Below, one piece after another: positions 1 through 13,600 of a DNA stretch of 64,000 nt. Position 1 is the stretch's first letter; the number at the start of each line of letters is the position of its first letter. The DNA is taken from assembly GCA_022316685.1 (NCBI GenBank), contig JAKJHU010000038.1:5126884-5190883 (forward strand). The letters run 5' to 3'. Source of the DNA: Progne subis subis. Lineage: Eukaryota; Chordata; Aves; Passeriformes; Hirundinidae. The notes below the pieces were generated by a model. That model made no database searches. It was not told the DNA's origin and saw only the letters and a program-made list of their open reading frames with translations. A program made the position numbers and the translations under genes.

Positions 1-2955
1 ACACCATCTATCAATTTTTTTTTTTTTTTTTGCTCAAGTCAATTTTATCAGACTTATTTTAATGATTTTTATTACTTTTTAATAAATGTGTATAATGGAA
101 TACTATATATATATACTATATAAACAGTTATTTCTGCAATCGCTGTGAAATTAAAAATTTAAAACTCAAAGGTGAAAGTATAGTAAATAATAGAATAAAA
201 GTCTCCAGGTTACAGTACTACAAGATAAATCATAATCCTCTAGAAATTTTTTATTTCATATCCATAAAAACGTATTTGCTCTATTGCATAAAATTTTCTA
301 TTTGTTGTGCATGAAAATTGGAAGTTTTCTTATTCTAAGGAAAAAAAAAAAACAAAAAACTGAGAGGTATTTTTATTTCTGTCCATTCACAATTTTTAAC
401 TACTGTTTGAACTCTTAGAGCAAGTACTTTATGTGATTACAGTCATAATGATTATGCTACAGTAGCTCAGTAATTTCCATGAGCAGTCTGGAGAGTAACA
501 AACTTAGAGAAAATAAGTAGATTTTTGTATTGCCAGAGATGTATTTGTTTGCAATCATGCTACTAGGCAGGCTTGTTGCTCATAGGAGTACTGTCCTAGC
601 CCCTGAACAGGCCAGTCACGGACCAGGAGCAGTGAGTGCCAGACCCTGCACCCACTCAGTTTTAGATTTTAAAAAAAATATTTCAAAGCAAGAACACTAC
701 TTTCCCAGCAGAGTTTCTCAGATCCTGCATTGGATGCATCATCAAAACCTACATTCTTGTTATTGAACTACCCAAGACATATAAGTCATATGAATGTGCA
801 ATAGACTGGATTGTATTAGTCTGAACCACTCACAGAAGAATAAACAAAAAACTTTAGTCAGGTTTTACATATCTGCACATTCACATGTTTTGGTAATAAT
901 TTTCATTAGATATCTTAAGTATTTCCACATTTTTCTTCAAAATATGCTTTTACAAAGTTTTATTTGTACTGTCTAGCTTAAGATTCTTCATAGACATACA
1001 TATATTAACACGTTTCACATTTATGGAGAAATTTGGGGAAGGGAGGCAGGGTAAGGTAGCTTTGGGATTTGGTGTTGTTTGGCTGTAATGTACTGGGGTT
1101 TGCAAGCTCTAATCCTGTTAGCATGTACAGTCCCATCACATCTGCTAATGTGAACGCAGTTCCTGTAGCAGAAGCTAGTCCAAGGCAAAATCCCTCATCA
1201 TGGGTACAGTGGACACACCCTGTTCTCAAAAACATCTCTTGTCCTCCACAGGCTGGCCTGTGAGCAGCACTCCTTGGTAAAGCAGGCACATTCTTCAGCA
1301 GCTTGAACGCTTTCAAAGAAAAAAGGGCTTTGCTGCTTCTGCTATTTTTGCCCAAATTTGGCCAGTACAGGACAGAGAACTGGGGGGGAAAAAAATCATA
1401 GTTCACAAATATTTCACGGAGAGTTACCTGTTTCTTTTCAATTGGTCTTCACTCCAGAGAGAACTGCAGTTGTGTTGCTCCGAGCAATACTGGCTAACAT
1501 TTAGAAACCTCTCATCTACCTGGGGTTATGGGTGGGCAAATAGAAAAAAATGTTCATGTATGTGCTGGCCAAAGTATATCAATTCAGATACAGCAGACAC
1601 AAAGCCCTGAACTTTTAGGTAAGACAAAGTGAAATTAACACAACCAAACTACACAAACTATAGATCACCAAAAACCATTTCATCCTCTCTAAAGCTGAAT
1701 GTGGCTTTTCATTTAAAAGATACTTTAGAAGCCTTTTTCTCTCTATGTTGTTATAGACAAAATCATTCTAGTTACATTTTTCAGCGTATACTCCACAGCA
1801 GGGTTTTTCTCAACCCATTCCACTACAAGATGAGGACTGAGGGTGAGGAGTTATAAAGCAAGAGACACATTTTGATGTTGATGGGGAAATCCAGACAGAT
1901 CACTGCGGAAAAAGCTCCTTTTTCTGAAATTAGTGAGGATAAGCATGAAGGCTTCTGCACTACTCAATGCTGTTTTTGAGAGCATATCCACCTAATCTGA
2001 AATCATTCAGATGCTTCCCCCAAAACATGGAATTCACCTATTATTAGGATTTTCATGAGAGGATTCTCAGATGAGTATGAAACACAGCTTTATGGGTGTT
2101 TTTACAGCTCATTGCTGCATTTAATTTCAAAACCTATTATAAGGTTGCAATAAAAACAAGTGGACATAGTTAAGTATCTCAGTATAGCACAGTCATAAAG
2201 AGGAAAAACATAATAAAGTGGAAGCTTTCTAAAAGATAATTATACAGTCAGTCAAGTCTTAATGTTTGAGCATTTCTATCTTCTCTTCAAATAGAAGGAT
2301 AACACCAATTGAAGGAAATTGATAATATGGATTACAATCCAAGTTATGAAATTTACTGAAAAAAGTAAAGAATGCAAAATCTCAGCACAGAGCAGACTTG
2401 CAGATACTGCATAAAATTTGCCTTGGGGATGATACCCTGGAAACATATACAAGCCTCATGTGAATAGCAATAGTCTCAAAAGGACTCTAAACTAAGTTGC
2501 TTCTGAGGAACAGCATGAAGATGGCTGGCAGCAACTTCTGCACAGACTTGGCGGTGAGGGGGCAGAAGGGAACTAATTTTATTCTTTAAATTCTTTTAAA
2601 ATACCCATACATATAATATTCCTTCTGCTGACATGAAAATGTACTGTTCTGGGACACTCTGATTCTATTTTGGTAGCTACTTAAATAGGTCACAAAAATG
2701 ATTAAAGGAAATGCTTAATACATTTTTAGGAAAATGGATACAGGTTATCACATTTTCATTAATTCAAAGGCAGACAAATGTCCACTATTTCACAGGCAAC
2801 AGGAAATTCTAATTTTTGTTACATTCTTCATACTACAGAGTATGACAGGAGAATAATTTTATTCCAGTGTGTACACCATTCTTTGACTTTTTATAAAGAA
2901 AAAGAAACAAGACAATTAGTCAGTACCACTGGAAAAAAAAAAAACATCTAAAGCA

Positions 2956-2991
2956 CTCATAATTTAGACACAATCTCATAATTTAGACACA
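2956..2991. repeat. short tandem duplication, 19-bp period
   Basis: The 17-mer CTCATAATTTAGACACA occurs at 2956-2972 and again exactly at 2975-2991. It looks like a recent local duplication within intron sequence. No function is implied. Confidence 0.85.
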
Positions 2992-3979
2992 TTGTGCCTT
3001 TATTTCCTAACCATATTTACAACACTATGAACATTCTTGATACCACACAACCACTGCAAAGTTTTCAGTGGTATTCAGAATTCAAAAGTTTTCAGATTTT
3101 ACATGAAATCACATTCTTGCTTTTGCATGCTTACTTGTAAAGTAAAACCTCTGCACATTCATGTGTTGAAAGGGAAGTTTTCATGTACCCACCATCTTCT
3201 CCACAGAAAAGACATGGCATTTTGCTCTTGACTTTAATGACATTGTTTGCCAGACTAATTGCAATTTAAGTACCTATTTTCTATTCTTGCCAGGATCTAA
3301 GAGCAGGGTTGGGTCTTTTCTCCATCCTTACATAGTTTCAGTGACTACGAATGGCTCTAGAGATAATCTAGTGCAATTGCTAGTGACTGGTGTCTAGAAT
3401 TGTTCTTCAGAACAGTGGCTTCAGATCAAGGGTATTTTGAATTTATAGCATTTTAACTACTATTAATAAAATTTCCAAGTAGAGGTGCAACATTTTTTAA
3501 TCTCTCTCCAAAAAACTACACAAATGTGCAATATTTTCTGGTATATTTGAGTGTGACAGCTAATTGCTGTGATAGTAAGTGCTCCCAGGGAAATTTGTCC
3601 TGGAACTTCTTGCAGCCCCACTGATGCAGACAGAATCCAACACTCTTTAAAATGTCAAAAGGATTCCACAAAAGCTTAATAATCTACAGTTCAGATTGGC
3701 ATTTTGCAGACAAAAGCTAATAAATAATGTTGCATTTTATATTTCTGTACGGTCTTAAAACCTGCTTGCAACAAAATGGATCAACAGTGAGCATTTATAT
3801 TGCAAGATACTCTTTGAATATGTTTACAGTAAATGCAAATGTTTAAAGTAAATTCACTGTTTAGGTGGACTTAACTGAGGCCATCAACATTTATAATCCA
3901 AATGAATTACTTCTTAGTTTGCATTTAATCTATCATCCATCTATAACACACTTGTGCCAAAAAGACAAGACTGAGCTCT

Positions 3980-4260
3980 TTTCACAGAATGATAGGACTG
4001 GACGAGATCTTGTGAGGTCTTCTAGTCCATTACTCAGCTTTAAAGCAGCAATAATTGTCTTACCTATTCCTACAGACAGATAATAGATTCCACAAACATA
4101 CCAGACAAATTGTTCCATTATAACATCACTCTTAGCATTAGACAGCTTTCCTGAACATGCTTTTAAAATTGTCCGATAACCTTTCCCTTGGTTCCTATGC
4201 AGTACAGATATAAGAAAGAAATTGATCCTTTTTGCAGCAGAATTACACACCAAACATGTC
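3980..4260 (-). mobile_element. old CR1 LINE 3' fragment
   Basis: The block opens with CACAGAATGATAGGACTGG followed by a stretch like 'gagatct..tctagtcca', which is the reverse complement of a CR1 3' end. It continues with diverged sequence matching the CR1 3' region read backwards (attccacaa..cc..attgttcca...ttagacagcttt). The element is therefore on the minus strand and strongly decayed. The left border is clear and the right border is approximate. The identification rests on remembered CR1 consensus features, not a search. Confidence 0.65.
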
Positions 4261-5798
4261 TCCAGGCTAAGGAATACCAGTTTCTTCAAATGCTCTTTTC
4301 ATATTTTTAGGCCCATACTCATTTTTGTTGTTCTTGACTTGTTCTACAATCACTAATCTTTTCTCAAAGCACACATATAGTACTGCATTAATCAAATAAT
4401 ACCTTAGAAATGCCAAATATTAGCTCATGTAACTTGCAGACTTCATTTCTCCTAAATACATTACTGTGCCAGGTTTTTTTTGTTGGTTTTTTTTTTTTTT
4501 TTTTTTCCAGCAAGTTCCTGGTCTGTTTGATTAAAATTGAGATCTTGCAAATCTTGACCTTATCTTTCACATCTCCAGTAAATTTCAGTATGTATTTATT
4601 TATAAACTTTGCAATGCCTCATAAATACCTAATTAAACAAAGTGGAAAGGGTCTAAGTAGGAGAGCAGGGAAATTGGCAAAGACAGAGAAGACTCAGGAT
4701 TCAAGATACTATTTTGTGCCTGCTGTACAAGGAGGCAAAAGCCTCCTTTTTATTTAGTCAGCTCCCTCCTGCCTTTCATTCCAGTCAGCCATAATGCCCT
4801 CGATTCTCGAAGTTCACACAAAACTCCACACTTCATTTACCCTCATTTCACCCTGCAACTTCTTTTTTCTCCAAGATATTTCTTCTATTTTAAGTAATAG
4901 CCTTTATCATCTATTCCAACTTTCACCTTGCCTATCCTAATAAACAACCTTGTAGAACAAGGGTGAATTTTAATTATCTTTAAGTATGCTATTTCAGGTA
5001 AGTATGCTACACTTTTTTTTTTTTCATTTCATGAGAAGAACTTTTAAACTGCACCAACACTGAAAACTGCATGAACACATCCAGTGGTCCATCAATCTGT
5101 ATGAAATCAAAACGTCATTATTATTGCAAAATAATGTGATGTGATTCTTCAACAGTTTGGGCTTTTTACAAGGCAGACCTGAACCTGTGAAAGGAACATG
5201 CAATGCCTATGGCTTTCCCTTCTCATATCAGACACAAAACTAATTGTCTAAGACACTTCACAGTGGATTAAGAATTTCCTCACCTACTTAAACTCTCTTA
5301 CCCAGTGAAACTGTACACATTACCTATTTAAGATGTATTAAAATATGCCATTGGAAATATTTTGGTTTAGAATTCATTCTATATTCTTTCCAAAGAAAAA
5401 AGTAGGGAGACGATGCAATTATTAACAGAGGAAATTGAAAGCATATATTTAACAAGTAGAATTTGTAGGAAGAAATCAAATTATAGATGCATTAAGGTAG
5501 AATGATTTCCACATTCTTTTTTTTATTATTGTTTTTATGTAAATATGTCTCAGGCTGCCAATTCTTAAACAGAATCACCAGAGAACACCATATGATCCAG
5601 ATGTTTTGGCATTTTTTTAAACTGTGACACTGGATAAGGGAGAAGTGGGGAGGGGCTTAAATAAATATATGATTGTGATTGTTACTTCATTTCTTTCTAG
5701 CATTTTCTAAGAAAAGTTTTCTTTTTTCTTTACATTTAGAAGTTGGAATCGGGCAGTAATATAAAAAATAACAAATTCAATTCTAAATTTATACTTAC

Positions 5799-5930
5799 AA
5801 TTAAGTTTAAGAGTTTTATTTTCAGTGTTGCCACTATCTCATCACTCTTGTCTCGAAAATGTAATACTGCCTCTGTATTTTTCCTGTAGTCTCTATTAAC
5901 TTGCCTTAAGTGTTGCTCTAATGCTGTACT
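5799..5930 (-). other. candidate cassette exon in SLC4A10 intron 1
   Basis: On the minus strand, a 132-base segment is preceded by a pyrimidine-rich acceptor ending TTCTCCAG and followed by a consensus donor GTAAGTAT. It is open in one frame and exactly 44 codons long. It starts and ends in phase 0, beginning STALEQHLRQVNRDYRKN. Exon 1 of SLC4A10 also ends in phase 0, so inclusion would keep the reading frame. The peptide is charged and helix-like. I do not recognise it, and known SLC4A10 proteins as I remember them have no such insert. A chance arrangement in 10 kb of intron is quite possible. Confidence 0.2.
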
Positions 5931-8109
5931 CTGGAGAAGTGAACTGGGAACGAGTACTGCTACACAAACCACGGGGTCAGGCTCTGACACTCCTTCTCAC
6001 AACGAGCAATACATTTCATCTGCAAGTCTCCTCCAAGGTCCCACTCAGCATTAACAAAAGCAAAAGAATTTGGCCTGTTAGCGTGAGCAGCTTCCCACAC
6101 TCACCTGCTACATTAAAAATAGCTACTTCCCAAGATCTTGCTATGCTATTCTCCCACATAGGGAGTCCTAAGCAGCAATAACTGCGTGCCATTTGCAGCA
6201 GCACAAGAGTGCTCTTGATACACACACTTACCTAGAGCATGCACATCGTACACGATAACACATGCATATGCAGTACCCACGTATAGCTCAGCAATGTCAT
6301 GCTTTAAGGCCTTGGATCTACCAGATTTGAACAATAAATTTGAAAATAAATAAACAAATAAATACAACAAAATAGCTCTTCAAGTTTAAGAGTGAATGAG
6401 GAGGGCGAGAGAACGTCAACTTCAAAAGGAAAAGTCAATTTCACTTTCCATACATGGGTTTTACTGCTACCTTCAGAAAGCACAAAAAAACAGTATGCCA
6501 AACATAAATATAGTTAGCAAAAATATCTGCGCTTTGTCTATGTGCCCTCCTTATAGCCAAAATATCAAACTCTACCAAATAACAACCCTATTTGAAAAGT
6601 CAATTTCAACTTGCATATGAGAGGTACAGAATGTACAGGAACAAATACGAAAAACCTGTGCTATGAATAAACTGCCAATAAAGTCACAATAAAGCAACAA
6701 TTTTCAAAATACTTTCCATGCAATCAGGTATACATGTACACAGACAAAATCTCAATATTTAGTTCTTTGCTAGGAAATTAACAGAAGATCTTTGTAGAGG
6801 TCTGCAGATTGTTTCCCCTGTTCTGTAAACAAATGATGACTCCTCAGAAATCTTTCAATTACTCACAACTATTTTAAAGCACTCTGAATAATCACTGAAA
6901 AAAACATGCCTGATGACTGATAAATAAATCACTAGATGATTCTGAAAGGGTACATTTTGTTACCATATTAGTATGTGTACTGAAAAATACAAATTAAGAC
7001 TATATTTGCATTTCCAAGAGCAGCTTCAACAATTTGTTTCCAGGTGAAAAATTTCCTTTTCAATTTATTTATACCATATTGCACTTATAGTAAATTAGTA
7101 ATAGATTTCTGAGATTATTCACCAAATTTGTCCACACTGAAAAAAAAAAAAAAAAAAATAAGCACCACTGCTAACAAGGCTATTGTCACAGCATAAGACC
7201 TGTTTTCAAAAAAAGTTACAGGAAACTGCCAAGGAATTTATTTGATTCCTCAGAACCACAGGCAATAATGTATGTTATTAGTTTTCAAATTGCTAGGAAA
7301 TTGGGCTATCAATTAAAAGCTTCCATATAAATCAATAACACATGACTAATACTGAAAAAAACATGCTGGAATAAAAAAAATACTGGAATAAAAGTAGATT
7401 CGACTTTGAACAGACTTTGTGGGATTTTGGTGGGAAATTTTATTGAAGCTTCACAAATCTCTGAGCACCGTTAGTAGATAAAATTAATTAAGGTCCACAT
7501 TCACAATCTTCTTACTACAAATAACAAAACATATAGTGCATTACAATTTCACAAAAAAGGGGGAAAATTAACTGTTGCATATAGCAAAGCCCCCAGACTA
7601 ACCCCTGAAGGAAAAAAGCCCTGCTAGAAGCCTTTTTCTTCATACCCAGAGCCCACTGAACTGGGACAACACTTGGGAACAGACCTGTGTCCACTTTATG
7701 GCTTGTATTCCTGTTCTGTTTGTTTCCAGTCATGATGAGGACTGATCCCCAAAACAGGAGTCCTCTAAAGGTATGTCACAGCTTCAGCTCCCAGACTAAC
7801 AGACTTTAGCAGCAATTAGCTAGCACCTGTTCCTGTCCCCCAAACTCTGCCCTGACTCCAGGTGCAAGACTCCCAGCATACAAAAGGCATTTCTGCCTTT
7901 TAGGGCCCTAGAGAGCAGTGAGGCTGAGGCTGCCGCAGCACAAACACACACTTTATTGCCTGACACACAAAGAAAACATCACCAGAACCCAGAAATCTTG
8001 AAGGAGCTGTGCCTTTGCCATCATGGTGGCAGGAAAGCAATGCTCTGTTGCTGAGCTGCACAGGCCCTCTCAGAAACCACAAGAGAGGACTGGGGTACAT
8101 GCCACAGTG

Positions 8110-8126
8110 TGTATATATATATATAT
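8110..8126. repeat. (TA)n microsatellite
   Basis: A short alternating TA run lies within SLC4A10 intron 1. Confidence 0.8.
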
Positions 8127-9339
8127 CATGGAAATGGGAAATCTCCCGTCCCCACTTGAAGCAAACACAACTGAATTAGTTAGCTGTAGTAAATGGAGGT
8201 GGGAATGAGGACACAAACATAGCAAGCATCAGCACTGACCTGCAGCTCTATGGACAGGGACCTGCAGCTCTGCAGAGAGGTACTGCACTAGGGCAGGGCT
8301 CCTGAGGGAACAAGGGACAATTGTCCCCTCATCAGCACACGTGAAATACTATCTCCTTGGGTGCTCTCAACCACAGCAACAGGCTTTTTTTCTGGGCATG
8401 GCTCTGGAGAAACAAAATTTAAAGCTAGACAGCGCAAGGCAATCCTGCAGGTCGTGTCTGCTGAAAGCTGACTCCCCTGGCTCCCCGTGCAGAGGCCATC
8501 CCACGGAGGCAATGCACATTGACAAAGTGAGACTAGCACATAGGCCAGCAAGGCATGAGCAAGAGCGAGACTGCTACTGACTGCAGACTGCTGCATTGGT
8601 GTGAAACACTAAGGACTAAGCCTTCCATGGAACCACTGTCATGAACTACAGATGGAAACTGGGTTTACACTTAATTGTCTCTCTACAGAAAGGAACTCAG
8701 CAGCCAGTCTGTCAGTGAAAGCAACAGGACCTTCTACTCCACTCTCAGAAACTGAGAGAGCAGCAAGTAATAGGAAGTAGGATTCATAAAAGGGATCCAG
8801 AAAGCAATGGGAAAAACTGTCCCTGCCACAAGGAGAAAGAAGTTGCCAGAGATAACCTCACACTGTGTAGCAACCTGCCACCTGATTGCAAAATGGACCA
8901 CGTCAACAGATGATGGGAACAGACCCTATGAAAAACGGGCTTGCCACGAGTGCATCTCATCAACCTTCAGCAGCTGAGACTTGTCTCTTTCAAGCTTTGT
9001 CAATGTTGTGCAGCTCACTGTGCCTCACACAGCCATTTCAGGAGCAGCAAAGCCTCTACAGACCTATGCAGTGTGTTGACAGGGATGTGTACGCACAGAC
9101 ACTTGTGTACGTACATGAGAGACTTTTCCCTGCCCCAGACAGATTTCCTGTGCGAGGCAGGAACCACCATTCACAAACAGAATCTCAATATGAGATCGAG
9201 ATCGACACCCACAGTTAAACCTTCTCTGTGTCTGCAACCCTGTGTTTGGGGGAGGCCTGGCAGGAAAAAGGGTCCCTACCGATCTAGCGATGTTAAAAGT
9301 CCCCCATTAACTGATCTCTTTGCTACTCGCAGGAAAAGG

Positions 9340-10339
9340 CTGCCCAGCCGTAGCTGTGCAGCCCCACGGTGCTCCGGGGAGAGGGTGTACCGCGTCCCCC
9401 TCAGACAACAATAACCCCCCAGATCACAAGCTCCACGGCTGAGCACAAGAGACTGCGACACGGCAGCACGAAGCACAGCCCGTGATCCTGCGGGAGGCAG
9501 ACCCTGCCGTGTCAGTGCCAGTCCTCAGCAGATTCCTCTGCGATCTGCAAGCGAGGAGGGCCAGGGACCTCCGGATACTGCCCCAGTCCCGGCCCCGGAG
9601 CGGGATCCCCGCGGGGCTGCCCACAGGTGCTGGCTCCCCTGCGCTGCCCCATCGCCGGGGAACGGGGTGGGGAGGGGGCCCAAGAGAGCCTGAGAAAGGA
9701 GATGTCGGAGGCGGCGAGACACGAAGAGAGGGGGGACCGAGAGGAAGGGGATGCCTGAGGTGAGGAGCCGGAGGACAGGGCGCTTGCCCCGGAGGGACAC
9801 ACGCACACGCGCGCACAAACACACACCGCTCCAACCCCGAGCGTCCTGGAGCCCAGACGCTCCCGCCGCCTCAGCATCCCCCGGCACCGGAGCGAGCCAA
9901 CCTGTTTCCCCAAGCGCCGAGGAATCGGCTGCGGCGCCCGGCACGGGCAGGCGGGCGGGAAGGCGGCCCCCCAGCACCCCCTCCCCGGCCGCCTCTCCGC
10001 GGGGCGCGTCGCAACCCCCCGGCCGGGGCCGCGCTGCGGCAGCCGTACCGTGGGCAGCAGCGGCTCCATCTGCGCCCCTTGGTCCTGAGTCTCCATGCGG
10101 CGGCGGCGGGGCCGCGGCGGCGCCCCCTCCCCGCCGCCCGCGGGCCGGGGCGCTCCCCGGGCGCTGCGGGAGCCGCTGGGCTGCGCCGGGCTCGGGGCTC
10201 GCTCCGCGCTCCCGGCTCCGCGCTCCCGGCGCCGCGCTCCCGCCGCGGATCAGGCGGCGCGGAGGCAGGAAGCGCGCGCCAGTCACATGGCCGCGCGCAC
10301 CGCCGGCCCCGCGAGGGGGGGCAGGAGCCGGAGCCACCT
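9340..10339 (-). promoter_or_regulatory. SLC4A10: SLC4A10 CpG-island promoter
   Basis: The region is GC-rich and dense in CpG, in sharp contrast to AT-rich sequence on both sides. It contains the first coding exon (10049-10096) and the start of intron 1. The stretch just above the ATG (10097-10339, upstream on the minus strand) is the likely 5' UTR and core promoter. It holds many GC boxes and no obvious TATA box, typical of CpG-island promoters with dispersed start sites. The exact transcription start cannot be read from sequence alone. Confidence 0.75.
10049..10096 (-). CDS. SLC4A10: SLC4A10 coding exon 1 (partial gene)
   Basis: The start codon at 10096-10094 sits in a good Kozak context (GCCGCATGG) and opens a 16-codon exon reading METQDQGAQMEPLLPT. 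It is followed at once by the donor GTACGG. Mammalian SLC4A10 (NBCn2/NCBE) as I recall begins MEIKDQGAQMEPLLPT and is spliced at the same point, so the identification is strong despite the short match. The full protein is a large plasma-membrane carrier that imports sodium and bicarbonate and raises neuronal pH. Its cytoplasmic N-terminal domain and membrane core are encoded by exons outside this window. The phase-0 boundary after codon 16 is intact. It lies about 36 kb downstream of TBR1 in the same orientation. Confidence 0.88.
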
Positions 10340-10657
10340 GCGGGATGAGGGATGAGGGGTGCGGGATGAGGGGTGCGGGGTGACGGGTGCGGGGGGTGCG
10401 GGATGAGGGGTACGGGGTGACGGGTGAGGGGGGTGCGGGATGCTGGGTGAGGGATGAGGGGTGCGGGATGAGGGATGCGGGATGAGAGGTGTGGGGTGCG
10501 GGATGAGGGGTGAGGGATGAGGGGGGTGAGGGATGCTGGGTGAGGGATGCGGGATGCAGGATGAGGGGTGCGGGATGAGGTGTCAAAGGTGCGGGGTGAA
10601 GGATGAGGGGTGGGAGATGCGGGATGAGGGGTGCGGGATGAGCGGTGAGGGGTGCGG
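10340..10657. repeat. GC-rich minisatellite (GGGATGAGGGGTGC-like units)
   Basis: About 318 bases consist of degenerate 7- and 14-base units such as GGGATGAGGGGTGC, with variants containing GGTGAGG, GATGCTGG and GATGCGG. The plus strand is G-rich and the minus strand is C-rich. The array begins about 245 bases above the SLC4A10 start codon, so it lies in or just upstream of the SLC4A10 5' UTR. Long open frames rich in Pro, His and Ser across it are an artefact of the repeat. Confidence 0.92.
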
Positions 10658-13600
10658 CTGCTCCCGCTGGGGCCGCAGGCCGGGCTCGCCTCGCCCCTGC
10701 ACACCGGCACCCCGCGGGCGCTGCAATAAGAGCGGGGAGCGGAGGGACCGGGCCCCGCTGCCCGCCGGGTGAGACTATGGAAAACATCACACACGGCTCG
10801 GGAGTTTAGCGCTTTACACCAAGCTTCAGCCGCAGGCTCCCCAGCAACTGCTGCTTCAGCGCAGTCTTGGGCCGAGATTTGAGCTAGCCAGCACCAGGAG
10901 AGCACCAGGAAACAGTGACCCTTCGCTCAGTCTTGCCCGACTTTGATCCGGAGTTACAGACAGCACCTTCAAAAGAGAGTTCTAGGCCTCTCCCCACTAC
11001 GATAACCCCATTATCCCTTTCCACCTGAAAATCATGAACATATCAGAATACTTTTTTTTTTTTTTTTTAATAGTATTAATAGGAGTCTTACCCTCTTTTT
11101 CACCCAATTTTATCATCCAAGCCTGCTATACATTTGGCTACTCCTAGTCTATCTGCATCTCAGTGGTTACATTCAGCTGTACCAAAACCCCAACAAGCTA
11201 CACAAATGATTGTCAAAGCCTAAATTTGCTGTACAAATGGGAATAAGAGATTGAGTCCCCACAGTACTTGTATTGCTAAGAACAAGTGTGACATTGCCTA
11301 CCAAAACAACTGAGCTAGAGAAGAAAGACGTTTGTATATCTTCAAAAAAAACATGCCAAACCTGTGTGCATAAAAATCAAAATGGACAGAGATCTGAATA
11401 TGAAAAATAAACTAGTAAGTAAACTTCTTTCTCCCTGTTAACATTAATTTCCTTGCCAAAGCAGCAGGCCATGCCCTACATTTTGGATATCCTTTGCAGT
11501 CTAAAAGTAGATCAATAAACAGCTTCACTAAATCTGATTAATTTCCTCTGCCATGGGACATGTTCTTCAAGTCTCCCAGAGATCTTCCAGGTTGAATTAT
11601 TTGTACATCAGCCAAGCAAGGCACAGAGCTGGGAGAGCAGTATGAAGGAAAGGGGAGCCAAAGCTGATTCTTACAACGAAGGGGGCTATTTTTCTGAGTT
11701 ACAACTTAGAATTTGTTCTTTAAAGCGACACATACACTTAACACGGTACAGAAAGACAGACAACAGATATGGGCCAGGTTCTGGGACAAAGGCCAAATGT
11801 GTATTTTCATAACATGATTACAGATCTACGGTAATTAACATAGGGGGCCATTCAGGTCACTAGAGGTAAGGCTGTGTCAGTAAAACCGTATTTGTAGGAG
11901 CTTAGAATTAAGCTATGAAAGTCATGATGAAGCTGGGAAAGAGTGTGCTTAAAAGTGCTTTTCCTCCTTTGAAGAAAAGAGATTTAAAGTGAATATACCA
12001 CTTGTGAAATTAGGGAAGACCAAAAGCTTTCAGTCTATAGGCAGTTATTTCAATGAATATTAGTATAAGCACCTTAGTCTTCTCTGCCTAAATATTTCAA
12101 GCTTGTTCAAGAGCATTTTTTTCAGTAGGTACTGCAATTCCTCTTCAATGGCATTTACACATCTTTCACTACCCAAAATATTCCCTCAAAACACATTCAT
12201 CCACATAGACACATCTAATAAATGCAAAGCCCAAAATCAACTCAGATGCTGTGTACATGACACTGCTCCCCAACACTTCACAGTATAAAACAGGATCCCA
12301 AAAGAAATACCTTTAAATTTGTGGAATTTTAAAATAAGCAGGCTTAATTTCTAGTTTCAGCTTTTAGCACAAAAGGTGTTATTTTCAAGCTTTTGTACAA
12401 GAAGGTAAGTTAAAAAGAGAGAGTTCTCAAATCATCAATAATTGGAGAATCTGCATCACAAAAGCAGGTGTGAAATCACAACATGCAGACACACTTAAGT
12501 TGTAAGATCAAGAATGCTTAGAATATGCTATAAAAATAAATAATTTTGTGTCATATTAGTCAGACTAATTTTTTTTCTTTGTATATATTTCTAATGCATT
12601 GGATAAATGAAATAGTGTCCACATTTACTTTTACAGTGATAAAGCTCCTAAAGCAAACGCCAATGGAAAAAGGGGGAAATATTGTTCTTGTTCAATAACA
12701 TTTTGAATTTATGTCAGAAACTGACCTGATCCCTGTCTGATGTCATCTTTCATGAGAAATTAAAGACAGCAAAAGTTGAATTTTATTCTTCTCCTTTGAG
12801 AGAATATTCTTCTCCTTCCTCAAACTGCCTTTTACCCCTTTGGCCTGCAGCAAGCCAATAACTCAGATGTTCTCTCAAGTCATTGTCAAGGTGCTAAGCT
12901 CCACTGAACAGAGATTTTGTTCTTCAGAAGCTGTTCACAAGGGGTATGTTTTATATATAAGCTGAGCTGAATTCAAAAGGCTCAGAACATTCTCAAAGTA
13001 CATTGTAGGCATGTAGCAAAGATCTTGGAGGCACATACCCATCTATCTGAACTTGACATAAAAATGATCAGGGGTGTAAATAATTCCCACTGTCTTGAGC
13101 ATCACTGACATAACCCTGTTTATACAAAACAGGGTTTACAAAAATAGATGTGTGATAAGAAGCAGCAGCAATAATGAAGGCCTAGAAATCAGAGCTCAAG
13201 TTCATGAGAGGTCTTGCAATACTTCTCTTAGTAAGTCTTTGTAAAAAAAGGGGTTTTTTATTACTTAGAGAGCACTTCCTCATTATCAGGAGTGACAGGT
13301 ACTTCCTCCACCTAAGTTCCAAGAAGGTATTCTGACATAATAAGTGATACACTATATGGGTGTATTTCTGTATGTGCATAAAAGCTGTCAGAGTCCTAGC
13401 ATCACTTACTGGCCCAGTAGCACTCACATTTTTACTGTCTAACCTTTTTGTCAGTTTTCATTTTGTGATCAATATATAGTTATAATTTAAAAGAAATGCT
13501 TTATTTAAGCCATTTCTCTGAATACAATTCCTGTTCTAGAAAGACATCCTGGGAGTATTGGCTCATCTCCCAGTTTAGCCACAAAATATGTCACTCTACC

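Larger units (their letters stand above)
1..10048 (-). other. SLC4A10: SLC4A10 intron 1 (partial)
   Basis: This stretch lies past the splice donor of SLC4A10 coding exon 1 (GTACGG, read on the minus strand at 10048-10043) and runs off the left edge. It is mostly AT-rich, with poly-A runs (for example 7140-7158), a short TA microsatellite near 8110-8126 and one old CR1 fragment. I looked for the expected second coding exon, which in mammals begins with residues like RNDEEAVVDRGG, and did not find it, so it must lie beyond position 1. One open segment with good splice borders (5799-5930) is listed separately. The part from about 9340 upward belongs to the CpG island. Confidence 0.8.

Noticed and set aside
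9525..10905. Two long minus-strand frames rich in Pro, His, Ala and Arg
   Set aside because: They arise from the minisatellite and the CpG island. The real SLC4A10 start uses a different frame and a donor after 16 codons.
13112..13136. Perfect 10-base inverted repeat with a 5-base loop
   Set aside because: A single small palindrome of this size is expected by chance in 64 kb, and nothing around it suggests function.
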